Source: Silene latifolia (Eukaryota > Streptophyta > Magnoliopsida > Caryophyllales > Caryophyllaceae). From it: a stretch of 64,000 nt of DNA. The DNA is taken from assembly GCF_048544455.1 (NCBI RefSeq), contig NC_133530.1, forward strand, positions 18,653,748 to 18,717,747, in the 5' to 3' direction. Positions 1 through 11,600 of the stretch are shown one piece after another. The first letter of the stretch is position 1. Each line of letters begins with the position of its first letter. The translations under genes and the position numbers were made by a program. The notes below the pieces were generated by a model. The model was not told where the DNA came from, searched no databases, and saw nothing but the letters and a program-made list of their open reading frames with translations.

Positions 1-62
1 AATTTATAGGGCCTCCTTTTCTATTTTCGCACCGGGCCTCGGACGGTTTTGAGACGCCCCTG
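1..62. mobile_element. hAT-type transposon terminus (edge of window)
   Basis: The first 62 bases end in GAGACGCCCCTG. Read on the other strand this is CAGGGGCGTCTCAAAACCG followed by GAGGCCC, which resembles the terminal inverted repeat and subterminal sequence of plant hAT (Tip100-like) transposons. Only one end is in the window, so the opposite repeat and the 8-bp target duplication cannot be checked. If right, the element lies in or next to intron 1 of B3 copy 1. The family assignment is from memory of the motif. Confidence 0.4.
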
Positions 63-171
63 CTTAGGTTTCTCTTGTTTATTTGTGTATAAATACCTCA
101 ATACTTGTAATTATAATTTATGCAATTCTTAATGATAAAAACCGTTTCATAATTCTCTCTAAATCTATCAG

Positions 172-1360
172 TTTATGGCTGAATATGGGAATGATTTTAT
201 GGATGTTGTAAGTCTCAAGATTCCGACCGGTAAGACGTGGAATGTCAAATTACTGAAAGAAAATGGGAGAGCATGGTTTAAAGATGGGTGGCATGAATTT
301 GTGAACTATTATTCAATATGTCATGGCCATTTCTTGATGTTCACTTATAGAGGAATGTCTCAGTTCAATATGTTTATTTTTGACATGACCGCCTGCGAGA
401 TTGAGTACCCTCTTGATCCTCAAGACACCGAAGTCGGGAAGACAGTGAGTGAAACTCACACCAAGACTAACTCTTGTTCTCCTAGCTGTTCATCAAAAGG
501 TTCTCTGTTTTCTTACCTAATGTTTTCGGATATCAACTGATCTTTTGTGAGGCGGTTTTACACTAGGATCTACAACAAACAATATGGTTACATAACTTTT
601 AAAAGTGATTCCCAAATACTCGTTTTACACCAAGTCTTATGTAAGGCCGCTTTATACAAGAATTTTTGGTCGGATATGGACTACTACTAAGTACTAACCC
701 TTGGTTATCTTGTTTATCCTTATTTCTGATCTAATATAGGTTTACTCAACTTTGTTGCAGAAAATGGGATGCTTGCTTTGGTTGAACAATATAAAAGGAA
801 ATTCGGAACCGTCACCCGTATGGACATTAGGAAGATTAATTCCTATCAATTTGAAAACCCTTCTTTTACCGTCCTAGTGCAACCATCTTACGTGCGTTAT
901 ATGTTTTACGTGGTAAGAATTTGATTGCTCGAAGTAAACTGAAAAATAAACCATATAAATGAGATGAAGGGAGTAATACGAAAAAAGTTACTTAAAAGTT
1001 GTATGTTTTGATTTGGTGCGGCAGTGTGTACCAGTGAAGTTTGCTGAGAAGTATTTGATAAAAACTCGAGGGAGCTGTACACTTCAAAATGCAAACGGTG
1101 ATACATGGCCTATTCGATGTGAAGGCAATACACCAAAGTTTATGAAGTTGAGTGCAGGCTGGAGGAAGTATGCATTGGACAACAATTTACGAGTTGGTGA
1201 TATATGTGTTTTCGAGTTGATCAATGTTGCCAAACGTCTGTTCCAAGTTGAAATAATCCGGTGCTCATCTACAGTATCGGATGTTGAGGTTGTTGCTGGT
1301 CCGAGTAGTCCCACAAGATCTCCGGAGGAGGTGGTTGAAGTAATATTGATTGACGATTAA
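172..1360 (+). CDS. REM/VRN1-like B3-domain protein, copy 1 (5' end outside window)
   Basis: Two-B3-domain plant DNA-binding protein of the REM type, expected in the nucleus. Exons seen: exon 2 172-499, exon 3 761-912, exon 4 1025-1360 (TAA). Exon 1, about 81 nt in the sister copies, is not in the window. Exon 2 codes the first B3 domain (SLKIPTGKTW, ENGRAWFKDGWHEF, YYSICHGHFL). Exons 3 and 4 code the second (FENPSFTV, VPVKFAEKYL, GDICVFELI). The phases (1 after exon 2, 0 after exon 3) match the other copies. Compared with them, exon 2 starts 15 nt later, removing five codons (GIPKT) in frame just after the acceptor. The protein ends in an acidic tail, EEVVEVILIDD. Sequence upstream of exon 2 does not align with intron 1 of the other copies and carries a possible hAT end. 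Probably functional if its first exon survives; the DNA target is unknown. Confidence 0.8.
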
Positions 1361-1990
1361 CACTTGAAAATGTAACGTTGTTTTGGGAACAATGGTATTT
1401 AGTACATGGTCTGTTGATCTAAAGGCCATGAAAGAAAGCTCCTAGGAACTTATTTGTTTTGGTTACATGTAGGACCATTTGGGGTGGCAGAAATTCTTCT
1501 TTCAATCGGACCATTTCCGTCTTAACAAAAAACAAGATTTTGTTACGATTTTATGGTTTTTTGTAACTACAATAGTCTAGCTAACTAGTGTTATAGCTAT
1601 GCTAAATTGTTTTTCAAAAGTGATCACATTTCCCCCTAAAATGATCTCAAAATCCCATTTTTTTGTTTTAGGCTAAAATGACCCGTCTGAACTCTGAAGA
1701 AAGATCGACTATTATAATAGTGGTTAGTGGATGAAAAATAGAGTATAATGGATACATCATACATGTGATCAAATTACCCATTAAAAACTTTCATTGTTTA
1801 AAAAGGTACATAAATAAGATATCGAAAATTAAATTAAACAAATGACCAATAAGAATTGTATTCATTTTACATCCTCAACATCTAGAAGCTTCAGGTTTTT
1901 TACTACAGAAAAGACTTGTTATTTACCTTTGTTACAACACTTCAACAGTAAAAAAAGAAAAAAAACTAAGCAAGATTTACAGGTTCCTTC
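1361..1990 (+). other. Spacer between B3 copies 1 and 2, with conserved proximal upstream block
   Basis: There is no gene in this stretch. The first ~110 bases (GAAAATGTAACGTTG, then GCCATGAAAGAAAGCTCCTAG) recur after copies 2-5 and are likely 3' UTR and flank. The last ~150 bases (TTCATTTTACATCCTCAACA; AACTAAGCAAGATTTACA just before the ATG) recur upstream of copies 3, 4 and, less closely, 5, and are a candidate 5' UTR or proximal promoter. The middle is AT-rich and unremarkable. Confidence 0.5.
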
Positions 1991-2090
1991 ATGGCAATTG
2001 ATGATCATTCTCATAACCTCCCCAGCTTCTTCAGGATAATTCTTGAGCCTCGAGGCGATCTCCATGAACCGGTACTCTACTGTGTATATA

Positions 2091-2159
<69 letters not shown>

Positions 2160-5100
2160 GAGATCAACTAAGGTCCACATTTATTTTGAGTCCATAAGTT
2201 CTATTATGAGCCATTGGATGGATGGAGGAAATGGAGGATGAGATCAACCCCAAAAAGTGTGTTTATAAAGCTAATCTCACCATCTCTCTCCTCCTTCACT
2301 AATCCACTCTAATTAATCACTAATTTACTTTATAATTCTTTTCCACTCATCCATTTCTCTTTCATCTTACACATTTCATTTCTCTCTTCTCTCAAACTCC
2401 AAAAAAAAACCCAAATAAATAAAAAAAACCCAAAAATCCAAATAAATAAAAAACCCAAAAATCCAAATAAATCAAAAAACTCAAATAAATCATTCATTCC
2501 TCTCTTCCTCATTCACCACCACCCACCACCACCCCACCCGACACCAATTAACCACCCACCACCCCACCGCCGCCACCCCACCGCCGCCCACCGCCGCCGA
2601 TTTTTTTTTTTTTTTTTTTTTTTTTTTCAACTCGTTTTTTTTTTTTTTTCGTTTTGTATTAATTTGTATGTTTTTAGTTGTTTTTTCCATTTATTATTTT
2701 TTTTTTTCTTTTATTTTATTTTAGTTGTCTTTTATTTTGTTAGTTATCATTTTTTAGTCATTTTCTTAAATCAAATAACAATAAAAAAAAATGTATAACT
2801 CTAGTCATACAATGTATAACTCTAGTCACAGTTTGTATAACTCTAGTCATATAATGTATAACTCTAGTCACTTTGGTTCATTTTTGTATAACTTTAGTCC
2901 AATTTTTGTATAACTTTAGTCCATAGTTGTATAACTTTAGTCCATAATTGTATAACTTTAGTCCATTTTTGTATAACTCTAGTCCTTCATATGTATAACT
3001 TTAGTCCATATTTGTAAAACTTTAGTCCAAAATTGTATAACTTTAGTCATATAATGTATAACTCTATGCATATGATGTATAACTCTAGGCATATAATGTA
3101 TAACTCTAGGCATTTAATGTATAACTCGGTCACGTATTTATAATTCTAGTCAAAAGATGTAAAACTCTAGTCACAATCAGTATAACTCTAGACATACAAT
3201 GTATAACTCTAGACATTTGATGTATAACTCTAGTCAAAAAAAAAAAAATAACAACAAAAAAACAAAAAAAAATAATATGAAAAATCTAAAACAAATCTAA
3301 AATTCTAAGGTCCATTATATATTTGAGTCCATATTTTTGTATAACTTTAGTCCATAGTTGTATAACTTTAGTCCATTTTTGTATAACTCTAATCCTTCAT
3401 ATGTATAACTTTAGTCCATATTTGTAAAACTTTAGTCCAAAATTGTATAACTTTAGTCATATAATGTATAACTCTAGTCACAGTTTGTATAACTCTAGTC
3501 ATACAATGTATAACTCTAGTCACTTTGGTTCATTTTTGTATAACTTTAGTCCAATTTTTGTATAACTTTAGTCACAGTTTGTATAACTCTAGTCACAGTT
3601 TGTATAACTCTAGTCACAGTTTGTATAACTCTAGTCACACTTTGGTTCATTTTTGTATAACTTTAGTCCAATTTTTGTATAACTCTAGTCATACAATGTA
3701 TAACTCTAGTCACAGTTTGTATAACTCTAGTCATACAATGTATAACTCTAGTCACTTTGGTTCATTTTTGTATAACTTTAGTCCAATTTTTGTATAACTT
3801 TAGTCCATAGTTGTATAACTTTAGTCCATAATTGTATAACTTTAGTCCTTCATATGTATAACTCTAGTCCATATTTGTAAAACTTTAGTCCAAAATTGTA
3901 TAACTTTAGTCATATAATGTATAACTCTATGCATATGATGTATAACTCTAGGCATATAATGTATAACTCTACGCATTTAATGTATAACTCTAGTCACAGT
4001 ATTTATAATTCTAGTCAAAAGATGTAAAACTCTAGTCACAATCTGTATAACTCTAGACATACAATGTATAACTCTAGGCATTTTTGTATAACTCTAGTCT
4101 TTTTTTGTATAACTTTGGTCATAAAATGTATAACTTTAGTCATAAAATGTATAACTTTAGTCATAAAATGTATAACTTTTGTCGTAAATAGTAAAAAAAT
4201 CAAACAATAAATATGGAAAATATGGAGAAAAAAAAATAACAAAAACCAAAAAAACTCATAATAACAAAAACAAAAAACCAAATAACAATAATAAAACCAA
4301 AAAACCAACAACCCAACCCAAAATTTGAAATAAACCAAATAACATTAAAAAAAAAACCAAATTTAAATATCGTGTGTATAACTCTAATTCACGCAGTGTA
4401 TAACTTTAATAGACAAGATGTATAACTTTAGTCCAAAAAATCAAATAACAATAACAACCAAATAAAAAAATAAAAAATAAAAACAAAGAACAAAAACAAA
4501 ACAAAAAACAAAGAACAACACCAAAAACCAAAAATCTAAAATTTAAACAATAAAAACCAAAAATAACAAGAAAGAAAAGAAAAAAATTTAAACAATAAAA
4601 ATTTAAACAATAAAAATTTAAACAACAAAAAACAAAGAACAACAAAAAACAAAAAAACGCAGGGAGGGAGGGAGGGAGAAAGGCTGGAACAAAAAACAAA
4701 GAACAACAACAAAAATAAAACAAAAAACAATAAAACAAAAAACAAAGAACAACAAAGAACAACAATAAAAAATCAAAAAATCAAACACTGATTGAAGGAA
4801 AGGAACGAAAAAAAAAAGGACGAAAAAAAGTGACAAAAAAAAAGACCGAAAAAAAGGAAAAAGGGAGAGCAGGGAGGGAGAAAGGCTGGTGTTGTTGCGG
4901 TTGCATTGATGTTGTTGTTGCGGTTGCAGTGATGTTGTGGTGGGGCGAGAAAGGGAGGTCGGGATCTGGGTGTTGCGGGGTCATCGGTCGGAGGGAGGTC
5001 GGGATAGGGAGGCAAGGGGAAGGCCGGTTGCGGCAGGGTGGCCGAGAAGGAAGGAGGAAATGGGAAGCTGTAGGGATGAAAGAAGGAGGTTGCGGTGGTG

Positions 5101-5558
5101 GTGGTGGCTGCGGTGGTGGTGGCTGCGGTTCGAATGGAGGGAGACGGAGGTGTATGTTACTTTGTTGTTGTTTTTTTTTCCAGATTCAAGGAGGATGGAG
5201 TTTTTTTTGATTGGGTTTTTATTGTTTGGTTTTTTGATTGGGTTTTTATTGTTTGGTTTTTGTTTTTATTTTTTGGGTTTTTTTTTGTTGGGAGAGAATG
5301 AATTAGGAGAGAGGGGGTGAATGATTGAAGAAGTGAATGAATGGAATGGATGATGAGTGGGTGAGTGAGTTGGGAGAATTAGAAGGAGGATGGAGTTATA
5401 CAAATTAGAGAGGAGTTGTACATGGATTAGGAAGGGAGATTAGTGAGGGAGATTTATGGCCATCCATTGAGATGTAATCTCATCCCTCCATCCCTTCCAT
5501 CCAAAGGCCCTTATAAGGACTTAGGGACTCAATGGATGTAAGGGCCTTATAAGAACCA

Positions 5559-5618
<60 letters not shown>

Positions 5619-8600
5619 TTTCGTATCTTGTTTTCTCTCTTTTTATCTGATCTATAAGCAATACTGCCGTCTCAATAGTTTATTTACCTCTGATAAAATC
5701 CACACATAGAATACAAAAGGTAAACAAATGATTGAGACATAGATAGATCTAAGAGAGTAGGATCGAGTATTTGGTTATCATTGTTTCATTTATCGAGTTG
5801 CATGTCATTAACTCCGTCACTATTTACACCTAGTAAATAAGCTTTCCTTAGGCACGTTATGTATGTAGAATTGCATGTCATTAACTCCGTCACTATACCA
5901 AAGTTGGCTGGTGTGAGGGGTAAGGGCTTTTATCTCTTAAACGAGTAGTTAAAGGTTCGATTCACGACTTTTGCGAATGAAAAGACCAAACTTGGCAAGG
6001 TCAACCCATTAAATTGCTTTAGTACCCGAAGGAGATTACTCCAGATGTCGCAGGGATTTTCTGGTGGTCAACATAATAAAAAAAAAAAAAAAAAAAACTC
6101 CATCACTATTTGTTTTGATGCTGTTCGGTTAGTCTCTTCGGTCTGGTCATATTATCAATTCTATTTTTGGGTGTCTAAATGACTAAATCCATTGTTTATC
6201 TTTCTATTTTGGAAATGCCTTTGGGCAATTTGATCATATACACTTAATTGGATATACTAGTCTAGTCGTCCAATAAATTGGCCCTTCCTTATTTCCTTGG
6301 TTTTGTGCCAAATCCAAATTTAAACAAATGACCAGGACAAATGATCTACGGAGTATTATTGTTGTTGATCACACTTACGTACACATTCGATGGAAACTAA
6401 TAAATGCAAGTATTGTATCAGGGAATTCCTAAAACGTTTATGGCTGAATATGGGAGTAGTCTATCGGATGTTGTAAGCCTCAAAATTCCAACTGGGAAGA
6501 CATGGAAAGTCGAATTACTGAAAGAAAATGGTAGAGCATGGTTCAGAGATGGCTGGCATAAATTTGTAACCTATTATTCAATCTGCCATGGCCATTTCTT
6601 GGTGTTCACTTATGGAGGAATGTCTCTGTTCAGTGTGTATATTTTCGACAAGACCGCTTGTGAAATTGAGTACCCTCTTGATGATCCTCAAGAAACCGAA
6701 GTCCCGAAGACTGTGACTGAAACTCACATCAAGACTTACCGTTGTTCACCTAGCTCTTCATCAAAAGGTTGATGTCAATTTTATATCTAATGCTTTTGGT
6801 CATCAATTGATCTTTTGTGAGGCGGTTTTACACTAATAATGTGAAACGGGTCTACAACAAGAATTTTTGCTCAGATATGGGCTACTAGTGGCGCCCGCAC
6901 TTTGTTAATAATATGAATACTAAAGTCGAAGTCAACACCGAAGTCAAGGCTACTTCAAAGTCAGACGTGCTATCAACTACAACTACCTAATTAGCACATG
7001 TTTAATTATAATCATTATCTTGTATTTAGTCAAATATAGTTGTTGTAACTATCCTATTTCCTAGCTTCTTGTTAGCATAGTTTTAGCTTACTGTTTGTGT
7101 AACTCAGTATATATTCTCCTCCTGTAAACTTGTTTATTTATTAATGCAAATTATACTTTAACCTTATTCTTTATATGGTATCATTCCAACCTACGATCCT
7201 ACCCTTTTTTCTTCTCATCACTGTTGTATTTGACACACACTCATCCATGGCAACCTCCAACAACCTCGTTCCAAACACTGACGAACCCAACAAACCCCTC
7301 ATCTCCATTTCATTCCCCACCTGCTCAAAACTACTTCCGACAATTATCGCTCTTGGAGTTTCCAAATAACCCGACTCCTCCAAGGTTTCGGTTTATTTCA
7401 CTTCCTCGATGGCTCCACCAACCCGCCATCAAAGACCACCACACCCGCTGCCACCACTGAAAAACCCAACCCTGAACCCGTCCCAAACCCAGCCTACAAT
7501 ACTTGGTTTAAACAGGACCAACTTATTCTCGGTGCAATTGCTGGAACACTTCACGAGTTAGTTGCACCAATAATACTCGACTGCACCACATCGCATGATG
7601 CTTGGACTCTCCATGCATCGACCTATGCCAACCCGTCCCGTGGCCATATTCTCCAACTCAAAAACCGACTAAAAAACATATCCCATGGTGACAAATCGAT
7701 ATCCGATTATATGCTTGAAATAAAAAGCTGTGCCGCCACCCTTGCTCAACTAGGCAAACCCGTTGACAATGAAGACATCACAACCCAAATACTTGATGGC
7801 CTCGATCAAACCCAATATAAACCGGTCATCGATGCCGTCCGTGCTCGTGACGTACCCATAACATTTGATGCCCTCCATGAGAAACTTATCCATCAGGAAC
7901 TCATTGTTGGTAAGCAAACACCGAACACCACCACCTTCACACCTTCGGCCCATGCCGCCACTTCCCGACCTCACCCTAATCAGTCTCGGTCCACTCCATC
8001 ACCAACCTATCACTCCAACCCACCACGACAACCATACTACAACAACAATAGCAATAGAAACTAGCCCTACTACAATAACAACTCCAACCAGCCACGACCC
8101 TTTCGTGGGAAATGCCAATATTGTCGCGCTACGGGTCATGTCATTAGCCGCTGCCCCGATTTCAAACGTGACTATCCAAACGTTGTCTTTCCTCCGCCCC
8201 CACCTCGCCAGAATCGGCCTTATGCCCATACTGCAACCGTGTCTCAACAGCCCTCCTCCTCTTATCTTATTGACAGTGGCGCTTCTCACCACGTCACTAA
8301 CGACCTCCAAAACCTCTCTATGCACCAACCCTATGATGGACCTGATGACTTGATTATTGGTGATCGCTCGTCTCTTCCCATAACACACATTGGTTCATAT
8401 TCTATCTCTACTCCTACTCATACTCTTATTTTTAATAATGTACTTGTTGTCCCAACTATTTCTCGCAATTTACTCTCCGTTTCTCAATTTTGCCTTGACA
8501 ACCATGCTACTGCTATTTTCTCACAAACTTCTTTTGTTTTTAAGGACATCTCGACGGGGGCGAATCTTCTTCTAGGGCCATACCATGAAGGCTCCTATCA

Positions 8601-11600
8601 ATGGCACCCGTCTCCACCAAAGCCTAGCGTACACTCCGCCATCTCCACCCCTAGCAGCTTGTGGCACAACCGCTTAGGACATCGTTCCGTCGCTACTCTT
8701 AAATTACTTAATTCCGCATTTAATTTTCGCATTTCAAATTTCTTGCATTGTAATGCTTGTCTAATAAACAAAAGTCACAAGCTTTCTTTTTCCAATTCTA
8801 CACTTTCGTCAACTGCTCCTCTCGACCTAATTTTTTCGGATGTTTGGTGTTCACCAGTACCTTCACACGATTCTTTTCGTTATTATATTATATTTGTCGA
8901 TCACTATTCTCATTATTTTTGGCTTTATCCAATTAAAAACAAATCCGACTCCTTAACCATTTTTAATCAATTCAAAGCCATTGTCGAGAATTACTTTCAG
9001 AAACCTATCAAACAATTTTATTCTGACAACGGCGGCGAATACAAAAAGATTACACCAACACTTCTTAACTCGGGAATAAACCATCTCACCTCTCCACCTC
9101 ACACTCCCGAACACAATGGCTTTGCCGAACGCCGACATCGTCATGTTGTTGAAACGGGTCTTGCTCTCCTCGCTCAATCTCGTATGCCACTCACCTTTTG
9201 GCCTCTTGCTTTTTCCGCTGCCACCTACTTAATTAATCGTCTGCCATCCACCACCTTACAAAACGATTCTCCTTACAAAATTATTTTTAATCAGCACCCC
9301 AATTATCAAAAACTCCGACCCTTTGGATGCCTATGCTACCCATGGCTCCGACCCTACAACAACCATAAACTTGAGCCCAAATCAAAACCATGCGTGTTCG
9401 TTGGCTATTCTACGACCCAAAGCGCATATCTCTGTCTTGAACCCGTCTCTAAACGAATCTACACCTCTCGTCATGTCCGATTTGTTGAGACCGAATTCCC
9501 TTTTGTCGAGCTCACCCAGCTGCCTCCTTCTACCCTACCCTCTCCGGACAAATGGTGCACCTTAACCCTACCCATCCTACCTCCCTTTGCCGACTCCACC
9601 TCTACTACCACACTATCCGACCCAACCCCTTCGCCAAACCCCACAACACTTCCCGACCCAAACCCCACACCATCTCCCTCCTCACCTCTGTCACCACGCT
9701 CCCCTGCTCCCAATCCCGAACCCTCCTCCGTTCCTAATAACCCACCCACAACTCCCTCTCCTACTCGCACCTCCCATGCCACCTCGCCCCCTCCACCCCC
9801 ACCACCTCCACCACCATCTCGTGCTGTCACCCGGCTATGTCACAACATCATAAAACCAAACCCCAAGTATTTTAAAACCGCCAAAATGGCCACCCTTACC
9901 TCGGTTCATACCACTCCCACTACTACAAAACAAGCCCTTATTGACCCTCGTTGGCGCCATGCCATGACCGAAGAACACAACGCTCTATTACGCAACCAAA
10001 CTTGGACTCTTGTCCCAAAAACCCAAGCCCCCAATATTGTTGGTTACAAATGGGTGTTTCGAGTCAAATACAACGTTGATGGAAGCATTAAACAACACAA
10101 AGCAAGACTTGTCGCCAAAGGTTTTCACCAACGACCCGGCATCGACTACTCGGAAACTTTTAGTCCGGTAATTAAGCCTACAACTATTCGTCTTATTTTG
10201 ACTATTGCAGTTACTCAAAAATGGCACCTTCATCAATTGGACATTAACAATGCCTTTCTCCAAGGTAAGTTACAAGAATCGGTTTTTATGACTCAACCAC
10301 CCGGGTTTATTGACCTGGAAAAACCCGACTACGTATGCAAACTACAAAAAGCTATCTATGGTCTCAAACAAGCACCGAGAGCATGGTACACGTCGCTTAA
10401 AACTCACCTCATCACGCATGGTTTTCGAAACTCTGTTTCAGATCCATCATTATTTATTTTAAATAATTCTCAAATTAAGTTGTTTGTTCTTGTTTATGTT
10501 GACGATATTATCGTCACTGGACCTAACCGAGACCACATCACCAACTTTATTTCTCACCTGTCTAACACTTTTTCACTAAAGGACCTAGGTCCTCTTTCAT
10601 ATTTCCTCGGCATCGAGGTCACACCTACGAAAACTGGCCTTCACTTAAATCAAACCAAGTATTTGTCGGATCTTCTGCACAAATACAACTTTCAGGATTG
10701 TAAACCCGCCACCACCCCCATGGTCTCGCACCCGCCTCTTCTGGCCGAGCCACTTCAACCCGTCGAAAACGAAACAGATTACAGGGCACTTATTGGCAGT
10801 CTCCAATATCTATCGTTGACACGACCCGATATTGCGTTTCCCGTTAATAAGTTAGTTCAATTTTTAACACATCCTACACATACCCACTGGCTTGCATTAA
10901 AAAGATTGTTACGTTATTTGAATGGCACTCTCAATCTTGGCATTCACTTTCATAATTCATCCCCACTCCGTCTTCACGCTTATTGTGATGCCGATTGGGG
11001 CGGTGATCCTTCGGATTATGTGTCAACCACTGGGTATCTTGTTTACTTGGGTGGAAATCCTATCTCTTGGTCTTCTAAAAAGCAGCGTGCTCTTTCTCAA
11101 TTGTCCACGGAAGCGGAGTTCCGTGCTGTTGCTGCCACGGCCACTGAATTATTATGGCTCCATTCGCTTCTTCAAGAACTTGGTATCACTACTGTCACGG
11201 CTCCGTCTATTTATTGTGACAACCTTAGTGCCACCCACTACTCCGCGAATCCGGTGTTTCATTCTCCAATGAAACATCTTGCCATGGCCTTTCATTTTGT
11301 CAAGGAACAAGTCCGTCACGGTACTGTTCGCATCCAGCATATTAAAGGAACGGACCAGCTCGCCGACACTCTTACGAAGCCCCTTCATAAGCCTCGGTTC
11401 CTTGAGTTATCTTCCAAGATTGGTCTTCGTCTTCGACCGTCCATCTTGAGCGGGAATGTTAATAATATGAATACTAAAGTCGAAGTCAACACCGAAGTCA
11501 AGGCTACTTCAAAGTCAGACGTGCTATCAACTACAACTACCTAATTAGCACATGTTTAATTATAATCATTATCTTGTATTTAGTCAAATATAGTTGTTGT

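Noticed and set aside
3525-3797. ORF of 90 codons with a repeated YNSSHSLYNSSH pattern
   Set aside because: It is only the translation of the TGTATAACTCTAGTC tandem array; no start context, no relatives, and the frame depends on spacer length.
2783-4190. CRISPR-like array (short repeats with variable spacers)
   Set aside because: Spacers are 4-9 bases and degenerate, the setting is a plant transposon, and no cas-like gene is present; it is an ordinary minisatellite.
4406-5320. Several overlapping ORFs with Phe/Leu-rich or Gly/Val-rich proteins
   Set aside because: Low-complexity A-rich, T-rich and GGT-rich DNA inside the foldback-like element; the frames overlap on both strands and show no domain.
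5897-6000. A functional tRNA gene
   Set aside because: A and B box are present but no cloverleaf can be formed and the A tail with target duplication marks a SINE.
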